Assembly (NCBI GenBank): GCA_963971535.1
Contig: OZ020598.1
Span: 101,975,496 to 102,039,495 of the forward strand
Direction: 5' to 3'
DNA length: 64,000 nt
Origin: Notolepis coatsorum
Taxonomy: Eukaryota > Chordata > Actinopteri > Aulopiformes > Paralepididae
The notes under the pieces are model-generated. The model was not told where the DNA came from. It did no database searches and saw nothing but the letters and a program-made list of their open reading frames with translations. The first letter of the stretch is position 1; the number at the start of each line of letters is the position of its first letter. The translations under genes were made by a program, and so were the position numbers. Shown in pieces: positions 23,001 through 33,394 of the stretch.

Positions 23001-24083
23001 GGGTGGGAGGGGTTATCATCTTGACTAGCTCCTCGTAGAGGGGGTGGGAGGGGTTCTCATCTTGACTAGCTCCTCGTAGAGGGGGTGGGAGGGGTTCTCA
23101 TCTTGACTAGCTCATCGTAGAGGGGGTGGGAGGGATTCTCATCTTGACTAGCTCCTCATAGAGGGGGTGGGAGGGGTTCTCATCTTGACTAGCTCATCGT
23201 AGAGGGGGTGGGAGGGGTTCTCATCTTGACTAGCTCCTCATAGAGGGGTGGGAGGGGTTCTCATCTTGACTAGCCCATTGTATACGGGGTGGGAGGGGTT
23301 CTCATCTTGACTAGCTCACCGTTGAGGGGGTGGGAGGGGTTCTCATGTTGACTAGCTCATCGTAGAGGGGGTGGGATGGGTTCTCATCTTGACTAGCTCC
23401 TCATAGAGGGGGTGGGAGGGGTTCTCATCTTGACTAGCTCATCGTAGAGGGGGTGGGAGGGGTTCTCATCTTGACTAGCTCCTCGTTGGGGGGGTGGGAG
23501 GGGTTCTCATCTTGACTAGCTCCTCGTAGAGGGGGTGGGAGGGGTTCTCATCTTGACTAGCTCCTCGTAGAGGGGGTGGGAGGGGTTCTCATCTTGACTA
23601 GCTCATCGTAGAGGGGGGAGGGGTTCTCCTCTTGACTAGCTCCTCGTAGAGGGGGTGGGAGGGGTTCTCATCTTGACTAGCTCATCGTAGAGAGGGTGGG
23701 AGGGGTTCTCATCTTGACTAGCTCAGAGTCATCGCAGAGGGGGTGGGAGGGGTTCTCATGTTGACTAGCTCATCGTAGAGGGGGTGGGAGGGGTTCTCAT
23801 CTTGACTAGCTCATCGTAGAGGGGGTGGGAGGGGTTCTCATCTTGACTAGCTCCTCGTAGAGGGGGTGGGAGGGGTTCTCATCTTGACTAGCTCCTCGTA
23901 GAGGGGGTGGGAGGGGTTCTTATCTTGACTAGCTCCTCATAGAGGGGGTGGGAGGGGTTCTCATCTTGACTAGCTCCTCGTAGAGGGGGTGGGAGGGGTT
24001 CTCATCTTGACTAGCTCCTCGTAGAGGGGGTGGGAGGGGTTTTCATGTTGACTAGCTCATCGTAGAGGGGGTGGGAGGGATTC
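17071..24083 (-). repeat. Giant 41-bp minisatellite (~170 units) derived from LINE coding sequence
   Basis: The unit is 41 bp: 'TCATCTTGAC' recurs at 41-bp intervals (for example 17125 and 17166), with occasional 46-bp units carrying a TACTG insertion (GACTACTGTAGCTC). On the minus strand one phase reads NPSHPLYEELVKM. The single-copy LINE sequence at the right border reads ENPSHPLYDEL in the same orientation, so the unit is a piece of the LINE ORF. Because 41 is not a multiple of 3, the frame shifts each unit and meets TAG in one phase, so the array is non-coding. Long near-identical blocks recur 1158 bp and 3217 bp apart, showing higher-order amplification. Confidence 0.93.
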
Positions 24084-24247
24084 TCCAGGATAGCGGCCAG
24101 CTTCCTTCTCATCCCCCTCTCTGCCACCACCTCTAGTCTGACCAGCTCGACTCCCACCATGGAGCTAGCCTTCCTCACCAGCTTCTTTGGTTTGTTGGTG
24201 TCCCTGTTCCGGGGGGTTTCACATGCCTTCGAGCAACACTGCACATT
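24084..24247 (-). pseudogene. LINE ORF2 C-terminal fragment bordering the 41-bp array
   Basis: The minus strand encodes RNRDTNKPKKLVRKASSMVGV, then LEVVAERGMRRKLAAIL and NPSHPLYDEL. This is the post-RT C-terminal region typical of fish LINEs (NKLVRKA...ERRMRRKL...SHPL). It runs straight into the 41-bp array, which repeats its last segment. The upstream part of the same ORF lies at 25219-25530, beyond an inserted sequence. Confidence 0.8.
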
Positions 24248-25218
24248 CTACGTTGTACTACTTTTATTGTCTTTTATACCTATTCTTATGTCTGCAATTT
24301 ATGCATTGTTTTTATTCTGTCAAGTGTATACAAATGTTATGCCTTTGTTAATTGTATGCTACTTGCTGTGGGGCACTTTGGGCTGCAGTCCATGTGTGGA
24401 AGGTGCTGTATAGATAGTTATTATTTATTATTATTATATTGTAAAATGTATGCAAGGAAATGTCTCGACGACATTGAAAATGAGGGTGACCTCAATTGTC
24501 CTTTTCGAGAACAAATAAAGGTTTTAATTAATTTAATGAATGAATGTAGCCGCCCCCCCCCCCCAGCATACAACAGCATAGCGAGGACGCTGGCTACCAC
24601 AGACTGGTAAAAGGACTACAGACATATTGCTATGTCCGCCCATCACAAACACGCAAACTGCCTAACGCCTGTCCCCATCTCCCCGTCTCCCTGTCTCCCT
24701 GTGAGTGGACGTCTCGTGGTGGTGACCAGAGTGGTGGACGTCCCGTGGCGATGGCCGGGAGGATGCGATCCTCTCTACGTCGCCCCCATACCTCAAATGG
24801 ATCCGTCATCAGCTCTATTCTATTTTCAATCTTTCAAAATGTTCTTATGTACGTGTACCCCAGTTGATATTGCATGTACATATTTGTGTTCCCTTACATG
24901 TATATACTGACCAACTGTTTTGTCTGTTTTATAACAACACTACTATCCCCCTTAAACGGCCCTCCTAAGGTTTTTCCCCTCCACATTGCCGGTGGTGCTT
25001 TTTCCTATTGGTAGGTTTTTAGTGAGTTTTTCCTTACCTTCGCGTGGGGTGTGTCTGGGAGTGTTGCATTTATTTATTTTACATATATTTTGGATTTCAT
25101 GGTGTTTTTTGTTTTATTCTTGATTTATTGTGATGTTTCTTCTTGACTTGTTTATAGAAGACGTGTCTGGCCCGTGGGGACATTAACGCGTGTTGTCGTG
25201 CCTTACAAATACATTTGA
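24248..25218 (+). mobile_element. Plus-strand LINE/SINE 3'-UTR-like insertion splitting the minus-strand LINE
   Basis: Two retroelement-tail motifs are visible: a GGGGCACTTTGGGCTGCAG...GGTGCTGTATAGAT segment with ATT repeats near 24370-24440, and a GGTTTTTCCCCTCC...AGTTTTTCCTTACC block ending ATTTGATTTGATTTATTA at 25218. Both are features of teleost LINE 3' ends on the plus strand. The minus-strand LINE coding sequence breaks at INVCNK and resumes after this block with about 20-30 residues missing. Exact borders are uncertain. Confidence 0.55.
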
Positions 25219-25530
25219 TTTGATTTATTACACACGTTGATGGACCTGGGTCTCCTCAGGATGGCCTGTAGAGAGGGCCTCTGTGTTGTCAGACCATCCC
25301 AGTTTATTGTTCAACTCTCCTCCCAGGTCTCCACCATCTCCTCCTCCTCCTCCTCCTCCTCCTCCTCGGATAGTGATAGGAGATGGGGGCCTCTTCTTGC
25401 CTCGCCGATAGTCCACCACCAGCTCCTTGGTCTTGTTGAGTTGGAGGTGGTTGCTGTCACACCACCCTTCTGGGCTCTGTACTCATCCTCTGTGATGTCC
25501 GTGATGTTTCTGACAATGGGAGGATTCTGT
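25219..25530 (-). pseudogene. LINE ORF2 fragment: RT thumb-side region
   Basis: The minus strand reads ITDITEDEYRAQK, then in a shifted frame CDSNHLQLNKTKELVVDYRR, then ELNNKLGWSDNTEAL, and shifted again AILRRPRSINVCNK. These are consecutive segments after the FADD box of a LINE RT. A (TCC)n microsatellite (25337-25367) expanded inside it, giving a Gly or Glu run in translation. At least two frameshifts. Confidence 0.8.
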
Positions 25531-25667
25531 CTGTGTTTCTGTCTGTCAGTGTTTCTGTCTGCATGTCTGTCCGGGGGCAAACGCCTTTTGAGTGTCAAAA
25601 AGTGTGAGACTATTTTGGTGCATGTGTGCACGTGTTGGGTCTGTTTGGATGTTGCTGGAGGGTGGCA

Positions 25668-25668
<1 letters not shown>

Positions 25669-25750
<82 letters not shown>
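25669..25750 (+). repeat. (GT)n microsatellite
   Basis: About 80 bp of pure GT. Confidence 0.95.
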
Positions 25751-25752
<2 letters not shown>

Positions 25753-25997
25753 AGAAATGCGAGGCCCTGTGCGAGATTTAAACGCGAGGCCCCCCCCCCC
25801 CCCCTAAAAGGTACAAAAAAATACAGTCAACATATTCTTAAATAATAGCGCTGCCCGAGACTGGGCATGACACAGTCAACATATAGCAAGAGAGAGAGCG
25901 AGAGAGCGAGAGAGAGCGACCGTTCTACAGTCAATATACAGTGTTATCGCTGCACAGACCCGGCAATGCCCCTGACCCTCCACCAGAGCGAGCAAGG

Positions 25998-26054
<57 letters not shown>
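25751..26054. other. Low-complexity spacer with GA tracts
   Basis: A poly-C run (25791-25804) follows a GCGAGGCCCTGTGCGA motif that reappears at 27548-27563. GA tracts occupy 25887-25918 and about 26000-26074. Confidence 0.7.
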
Positions 26055-26074
<20 letters not shown>

Positions 26075-26461
26075 CATTGGAAAGAAACAACCCAAAACCA
26101 GAGCAAATTGAAATGCTATTTGGCCCTAAACAGAGAGTACACAGTGGCAGAATACCTGAGCACTGTGACTGACCCAATACTAAGAAGATCCTTGACTAGG
26201 TACAGACTCAGCGAGCACAGCCTAGCCATCGAGAAAGGCCGACCATAGGCAGACCTGGCTCCCAAGCGAAGACAGACCCACTGCACACAAGATGAGGTGG
26301 AAACCGAGCTCCACTTCTTAACAACCTGCCCACTATACCAAGACATATACTTCCCACAAATTGCAAACACCCAAAGAGACTTTGAAAACATGGACAATAA
26401 CTCAAAACTCCCATACCTACTGGGAGAAATACAAGAATGTGAAATAAAGCCCATTTAAATT
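26055..26461 (+). pseudogene. LINE ORF2 C-terminal fragment (family of 1-3472) with Cys/His motif
   Basis: The plus strand reads KCYLALNREYTVAEYLSTV, RYRLSEHSLAIEKG, a stop near 26246, then THCTQDEVETELHFLTTC, PYLLGEIQE and a terminal stop at 26456. The 1-3472 LINE has the same LALNRQYTIADYLS...YRLSEHSL order but lacks the Cys/His stretch. This fragment therefore keeps the CX...H..C C-terminal motif. It ends at ATTGAAG, a remnant of the TTGAA tail. Confidence 0.8.
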
Positions 26462-26462
26462 G

Positions 26463-26665
26463 AAGAGAGAGATAGATAGAGCATGTCTGTGTGTGTTAGA
26501 AAGAGAGAGATAGAGAGAGAGCATGTCTGTTTGTGTGTGTGTGTTAGAGAGAGAGCATGTATACAGTATGTGTGTGTGTTAGAAAGAGAGAGAAAGATAG
26601 AGAGAGAGAGCATGTCATTTTGTGTGTTAGAGAGAGATACAGTATAGAGCATGTCTGTGTGTGTT

Positions 26666-26700
<35 letters not shown>

Positions 26701-26800
26701 ATGTGTGTTTATGTGTTAGAGAGAGAGAGCATGTCTGTGTGTGTGTTAGAGAGAGAGGATGTATGTGTGTGCGTTAGAGCAGAGAGAGAGAGAGAGAACT
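26463..26800 (+). repeat. Compound GA/GT minisatellite
   Basis: Irregular units of GAGAGAGAGCATGTCTGTGT followed by GTGTTAGAAAGAGAGA repeat about six to seven times at variable 40-60 bp spacing. Confidence 0.85.
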
Positions 26801-26960
26801 CAACGGCGGGAATAGAATAGGTTGCATGAAAAACTCACCCTAACGCAGAATCAATGGCAAAATTGGAAGGAGACGACATCGACGCATTTTCCGTGGAGAT
26901 GAAAAGTACCAGTCCCTTGGGAGTCCTAGTTTATCTGCCACACGTTAGCACTCGATAACT

Positions 26961-27059
26961 TAGCAATTAGCTAAAGGCAGGGACGGTAACTAGCGTTAGC
27001 TAACGCTAGCTAGCATTAGTTAACGCTAGTTACGCGTCCCTGCCTTTAGCTAATTGCTA
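26961..27059. repeat. 99-bp near-perfect palindrome
   Basis: The left arm (26961-27010) and right arm (27011-27059) are reverse complements apart from one indel and about two mismatches. They share TAGCAATTAGCTAAAGGCAG, and the centre is rich in GTTAGCTAACGC. There is no loop, so it could extrude as a cruciform. It may be a tiny fold-back MITE. Confidence 0.9.
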
Positions 27060-27442
27060 CTAGCTGACTGAAGGTTCTAACATGCAACAACTTTCATCTT
27101 CAGTCCATCTGCCGAACATCCTCTTCGTTTTGGCAAAGTTGGCATAACCATCATACTTGGTATTGATAACAAGCTTATGGCACACTGTGTTATTTCTTCT
27201 GCTCCATGCTGCTTTTCAAAAGACATCCACTCGCTCCTCTGGATAGCACTGAATAGATCCTGTACCTGGCTGACTGTAGCCCCTTCCCTCGTGGATCTGG
27301 GAAGAGCCCGGAACACTATTCTACAAACGTGTCTATCTGCAGAGCAGCAGAGCTGCAGAAACCGGAACATTATTCTACAAACGTCGAAAGTGAAATATAT
27401 AAGCATGTAAGCAAAACTAGATTTTAGGTCTGTGATGAAAAA
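27060..27442. other. Unassigned DNA with an unrecognised minus-strand open frame
   Basis: A minus-strand frame (27077-27688) is open across this stretch, but part of it is CA-repeat and inverted-repeat translation. The non-repetitive part (about 27077-27300) matches no family that I recognise. It contains a duplicated GGAACA(C/T)TATTCTACAAACGT motif (near 27311 and 27363). Confidence 0.4.
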
Positions 27443-27555
27443 GGGCCTCGCAGGAAGGGGGGCCTCGCAAAAAAAATTTAAAAAAAAGAATAAAAAATAA
27501 TAATAATAATTGCTTTTTTCTTTTCTTTTTGTGAGGCCCCCCTTCCCGCGAGGCC
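27443..27555. repeat. Inverted repeat, ~31-bp arms
   Basis: GGGCCTCGCAGGAAGGGGGG at 27443 pairs with the reverse complement of 27525-27555 (GAGGCCCCCCTTCCCGCGAG). The loop is A/T-rich, about 50 bp. May be termini of a short fold-back element. Confidence 0.8.
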
Positions 27556-27593
27556 CTGTGCGACCGCACTGCTCGCACACCCCTGAGGCGGCC

Positions 27594-27611
27594 CTGTGTG
27601 TGTGTGTCTGT

Positions 27612-27670
<59 letters not shown>

Positions 27671-27802
27671 AACATTTATTAACAACATTTGACTGGTCTT
27701 GTCATTATCACTTAGTCACAGAAACTGACCATGCACACGCACACACACACACGCACACACACGCGTGCGCACGCACAGTCACACACACACAAACAAACAT
27801 AC
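27594..27802 (+). repeat. (GT)n tract, then (AC)n tract before the assembly gap
   Basis: GT repeats run from 27594 to 27669, followed by about 60 bp of unique sequence, then AC repeats from 27732. The read-through breaks into N at 27803. Confidence 0.95.
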
Positions 27803-28002
27803 NNNNNNNNNNNNNNNNNNNNNNNNNNNNNNNNNNNNNNNNNNNNNNNNNNNNNNNNNNNNNNNNNNNNNNNNNNNNNNNNNNNNNNNNNNNNNNNNNN
27901 NNNNNNNNNNNNNNNNNNNNNNNNNNNNNNNNNNNNNNNNNNNNNNNNNNNNNNNNNNNNNNNNNNNNNNNNNNNNNNNNNNNNNNNNNNNNNNNNNNNN
28001 NN
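27803..28002. other. Assembly gap (200 N)
   Basis: Exactly 200 unknown bases, a common placeholder size. The true length is unknown. It lies at a CA-rich site, so collapse of a repeat is likely. Confidence 0.99.
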
Positions 28003-28065
28003 GAAACCCCCCTCCACCCCCCTGGGCTGAAGCCCCCAATGTTTTCTAACCCTAAAAACGCCCCT

Positions 28066-28236
28066 GGCCTACAGTACATAGTGAAAGTGTGCTCCAAAAT
28101 AATTGGAGTAAAACAGAGAGATCTATGTTCTCTCTGGACGGACCAGGTGGTCAAGAAGGGGACGAGCATCACAAATCAACCCCTCCATGCTCTGTCTCAG
28201 CGGTTTTCACTGTTGCCTTCTGGCCGCCATTATGAC
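28066..28236 (+). pseudogene. LINE C-terminal fragment
   Basis: Translation IVKVCSKIIGVKQRDLCSLW, then QPLHALSQRFSLLPSGRHY, resembles the last ORF2 segment of fish LINEs (KIIG...LPSGRRYR). It stops at 28238, where CCAGTGGAGGCTGCTGA, a hAT-like terminus, begins. Confidence 0.65.
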
Positions 28237-28365
28237 GTTCCACCAGTGGAGGCTGCTGACCAAATTTTTAGGTGAAGCACAAATTATTATATTATATTAT
28301 ATATTAAATAATATTTTTAAAACATCCCCCACTGTGTGTCAGTGGTCAGTGGACACAGATGAAAA

Positions 28366-28523
28366 CATATTAACATTAGGGGACAGCGGACCTGACCAGA
28401 TGAAAACATATTAGGTGACAGCGCACCTGACCAGATGAAATCATATTAGGTGACAGCGCACCTGATCAGATCAAAACATTTTAGGTGACAGCGCACCTGA
28501 CCAGATCAAAACATATTAGGTGA
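28366..28523 (+). repeat. 35-bp minisatellite, ~4.5 units
   Basis: The unit CCAGATGAAAACATATTAGG plus TGACAGCGCACCTGA recurs at 28396, 28431, 28466 and 28501 (exact 35-bp period). Confidence 0.92.
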
Positions 28524-28924
28524 AGGTGACAAGGAAGCCACAGACTCATACCCCCCCGACACTCAACTAACCGCCTCGGACAGTCCTTCATAGCAGTGGC
28601 CATCAGGCTCCACAACAGTGGGCAGCGACTGCTGCCAGACATCGACCTAGAACTAATAGGAACCCAAGTAGGACAATAACACTACCTTATGCATACTGCA
28701 CCTTATGTGGATACTGTGATACTGTGAATAATGAATAATGTATATTTCAGTTAGTTAGATAGTAAATTATATTGACCTATTTGTTTACACTGCTTGTGTT
28801 GTTTTCACTACCTGTACCCCCCCCCTTCCCCCATGCTGCTATGATGCCTGAATTTCCCCAAGGGGATCAATAAAGGAATATCTTATCTTATCTTAACAAT
28901 AAAGGAATATCTTATCTTATCTTA
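28524..28924 (+). mobile_element. LINE 3' end (last codons, 3' UTR, tail)
   Basis: SFIAVAIRLHNS...LLPDIDLE is followed by a 3' UTR ending CCCCAAGGGGATCAATAAAGG and TTATC repeats. The terminal block AATAAAGGAATATCTTATCT is duplicated in tandem. Same tail type as the minus-strand fragment at 16823-17070. Together with 28066-28236 it may be one LINE split by the segment at 28238-28523. Confidence 0.75.
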
Positions 28925-28929
28925 AAAGG

Positions 28930-29422
28930 AAAGATGAAATTACCTACCTGGGTTCCATCCTATAGAGGCAAATCTTTCCTGTGACAAAATGGGATCCAAT
29001 GTAATAAAACTAAGTCAACCAACAAACTAGATTCCTGTACCGGATCTCCTCTCTGGTAAACAAGAATACCTTGAAGACTCTAACAGGAGCACTCATTCAA
29101 GGGTACTACGACTATGCTTGCACCTCATGGTACCAAAGCACCTCAAAGGCACTAAAAACAAGATTACAAACATCACAAAACAAACTGGTCAGACTACTGC
29201 TTGACCTTACTCCTAAAACCCACCTCACCCCTGTCCACTTTGACAACCTAGGATGGCTTAGAGTAGACGACAGAGTACAGCAACTTGCAATGGGCCTGGT
29301 CTACAAGATACACTACACCACTAAGATACCCATGTGCATGTCGAAATACTTCCCAAAGGTCAGTGAATACCACGACCACAACACCAGAGGGAGTTCCACA
29401 AATCATGTTCAACCCAGATAAA
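28930..29422 (+). pseudogene. LINE ORF2 C-terminal fragment (family of 32334-33394)
   Basis: A 116-codon frame (29071-29421) reads TGALIQGYYDYACTSWY, then KLVRLLLDLTPKTHLTPVHF, FDNLGWLRVDDRVQQLAMGL and VSEYHDHNTRGSS. The antisense copy at 32334-33394 carries the same protein. It is cut after NHVQPR by an A-rich tract (29422-29461). Confidence 0.85.
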
Positions 29423-29479
29423 ATAATAATAAAAAAAAAAAAAAAAAAAAAAAAATAAAAGAAAATAGTCATAACTTAG

Positions 29480-29547
29480 AAATTAGATTGCATAGGTCTA
29501 TGAATCGATATCGCGATTCTGTTTCGATTAATTGCCCAGCCCTACAG
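29480..29547 (-). mobile_element. DNA-transposon terminus fragment
   Basis: The minus strand begins CTGTAGGGCTGGGCAATTAA with TCG/CGA-rich sequence, a pattern shared by the ends of many teleost hAT-type elements. No partner end is visible. Confidence 0.4.
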
Positions 29548-29820
29548 TGTGTACAGTAAGTTAGCTTGGTGATTATCATTGTGATGTAGGCTAAGCTGCC
29601 TAGCTACTGTTAGCATACAAGCACTGTAGCCTACTTACTTTTTCATCCACAACGTTTTTTCTGATCCAGATGCATAAATCCACTTCTTCATGTTGCTCAG
29701 TTGCTGGTTTATACTTCGGTCCTAATGTTGGCGCAAAGTTTAATTTAGCCTGACTTGTTATAGCTGTACAGCTTACTAACTACTAAACAACAACTTTCTC
29801 ATAGTCTCAACTTTCACATA

Positions 29821-30067
29821 GTCAAAATGGGTCCAGCTGCATGTGAGGAGGATAGGTTTAGCTCGGGCCAATCTCAAGTTTCTCAAGTTTCTTTATTAGT
29901 TGTCATACAGAAGTACAGAATACTTTTATACAAAATGCTTCTTTATGTTACATTTTGTATAAAAGTATTCTGTACTTCTGTATGACAACTAATAAAGAAA
30001 CTTGAGAAACTTGAGATTGGCCCGAGCTAAACCTATCCTCCTCACATGCAGCTGGACCCATTTTGAC
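29821..30067. repeat. Perfect palindrome: 117-bp arms, 13-bp spacer
   Basis: 29821-29937 is the exact reverse complement of 29951-30067; the spacer is CTTCTTTATGTTA. Each arm carries a 3'-terminal piece of the L2-like LINE found at 34646-34917 and 49421 (ATAAAAGTATTCTGTACTTC, GTATGACAACTAATAAAG) plus about 60 bp of other sequence. Zero mismatches means a very recent inverted duplication, or an assembly or read artefact. Confidence 0.95.
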
Positions 30068-31425
<1,358 letters not shown>

Positions 31426-31427
31426 GG

Positions 31428-32125
31428 GGGCATGGCCATAGCCAGCTATGAGGTCACCGAGGTCCGGACCTCGGTTACTATTTGTAACTATTACATTTTT
31501 CTTTTTATAAAAACAATTTTTTATAGAAAGATCACAATATAAATGTACAGTCGGGAGTTGAAAACGTCCGGTAATGTCTGATGTTTGGCAAAGGTACTCC
31601 CCCCTGCATAGCTACAGTACAGCACTTCTTGGTCGCGTCTGCCCATTATTATAGATAATGCATTTTGAATGAATAGGTTGGGTTGTATAACTAGGTCTCA
31701 TTTTGGTATGAATTGTGCCCATTCACCAAATTATAAATGCATAATAGACCACAGGGCTTTGGTCCACTCTTTAGGCCACTCACCTGTAAGTGCCCCCACG
31801 TCCTGTAAATTACTTTGTGAGTGACTGAAGGTAAAACGATATAATGACACTTTTAACCTATTGCTAAACTAACGTATTGATGATAATATACATTCTACAT
31901 GCTTTTGTGACATGTTAGTGATGTTAATACTTGAAAACGTTTGATTTTAAAATCGCACATTTTTTGCACCACTCTGATAAATATGGATATATGATCATAA
32001 TGGCAATAATGGGTCGGTACCGACCCTGGGGGGTGGAACAGGTTAAGTTGATCTCTAGATAATGGCTAGCCAGGTGCGTAAAAAATGGACCTCCCTATTT
32101 TCTAAACCCTGGCTACGGCCCTGGT
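31428..32125. mobile_element. Possible TIR element (GGCC-TAGCCAG ends)
   Basis: ATGGCCATAGCCAGCTATGAGGTC at the left and the inverted right end (CCAGGGCCGTAGCCAGGG...AGGTCC) share a GGCC(A/G)TAGCCAG core. A short palindrome ACCGAGGTCCGGACCTCGGT follows the left end. Borders and target duplication are not resolved. Confidence 0.4.
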
Positions 32126-32169
32126 TGGGGGGACTAGATTAAATTGTAAATAACACAGGTACAGGATTA

Positions 32170-32333
32170 GACAAGAGGCAGAGGAACTATGTGAGAATGC
32201 TGGTCATCGACTACAGCTCAGCATTCAATACCATAGTCCCCTCCAAACTCATAGCCAAGCTCAGGGACCTGGGCTTGAACTATGACCTCTGCCAGTGGGT
32301 CTTGGACTTCCTGACGGGTAGACCCCAGGTGGT
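32170..32333 (+). pseudogene. L2-like LINE, RT fragment (part 1 of a split copy)
   Basis: Reads [20 protein letters not shown], the RT motif A region, through [10 protein letters not shown]. It breaks at 32333 and resumes at 33395 with AGNCTSSSI. The uninterrupted sequence is present in the antisense copy ending at 50775. Confidence 0.87.
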
Positions 32334-33394
32334 TTTGATTGATTGATTGAGAACTTTATTAACAGATTGCAGAATGGGTACAATACAGTACAGCTAAATA
32401 CACACAATTGTTAAGGGGATGCAGACCAGAGAAAGACTTTCATCTTGTTTACATCAGGGTCCCCCATTTTCAATTCATCAGGACATATATGACATACATG
32501 ACATACAGATAGACAGTACTGCTACATCTATACATTTATGACATACCAGATTTGGAAATACAGTACTGTTTGTGATACAAAAAGAGTCCAGAGAAAAGAG
32601 AGTATATACATTTGACGTAAAAGCTGTACATTGGAGGAGGGGGGGGGGGGGGGGGGGGTAGGAGGGGTTGGGGGGGGGGGGGGGGGAAACACTGTACAAC
32701 TGTACTAGCAAAACTGTACATTGGAATATTGACAAAACCATACTAATTTACTGTACATTGGAGGGGGTTGGGTTAGGACATTTACAGGGGCCAGTTTAGA
32801 ATTGCAGTCTCCCGTAGGTGTTCTTTGAGAGTGGTTTTGAAAGTGGGTAGTGATTCACATTCCTTTACAGCTTTGGGTAGGGCGTTCCACATTGATGTGG
32901 CATAATTGCAAAACGTGTTTAGTCCCTTGTTTGAGCCGAATCTCGGTTTAACATGATTTGTGGAGCTCCCTCTGGTGTTGTGATCGTGGTATTCACTGAC
33001 CTTTGGGATGGTCTTGTAGTGTATCTTGAAGACCAGGCCCATTGCAAGTTGCTGTACTCTGTTGTCTACTCTAAGCCATCCTAGGTTGTCAAAGTGGGCA
33101 GGGGTGAGGTGGGTTCTAGGAATAAGGTCAAGCAGTAGTCTGACCACTTTGTTTTGAGATGTTTGTAATTTTGTTTTTAGCGCCTTTGAGGTGCTTTGGT
33201 ACCATGAGGTGCAAGCATAGTCATAGTACCCTTGAATGAGTGCTCCTGCCAGAGTCTTCAGGGTAGCCTATTCTTATTTACCAGAGAGGAGATCCGGTAC
33301 AAGAATCGAGTTCGTTGGTTGACTTTTTTTATTACATTGGATGCCATTTTGTCACAGGAAAGATAGCCTCTAGGATGGAACCCAGGTAGGTAAG
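32334..33394 (-). mobile_element. Antisense LINE fragment inserted in an L2-like LINE
   Basis: The minus-strand ORF (32782-33147 and upstream) carries LLLDLIPRTHLTPAHFDNLG...VQQLAMGLVFK...SMWNALPKAVKECES...ILNWPL, then a 3' UTR with TATGACATACA repeats, G-runs (32638-32688) and a TTGATTGATTGA end at 32334. The protein and 3' end match 28930-29422 and 6491-6882. The intact L2 junction elsewhere reads CAGGTGGTGAGAGCAGG, so this 1.06-kb piece is an insertion. No clear target duplication. Confidence 0.87.

Noticed and set aside
17071-24083. CRISPR-like array of ~41-bp repeats
   Set aside because: There are no unique spacers; units are contiguous and all variants of one sequence. The setting is a fish genome and the unit comes from a LINE.
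27077-27300. Possible gene fragment on the minus strand
   Set aside because: Open for about 75 residues of normal composition but without any motif I recognise, and embedded in repeats; listed only as unassigned.
27598-28275. 225-codon frame crossing the gap
   Set aside because: It runs through 200 N and a CA tract; only the final LINE fragment is real.
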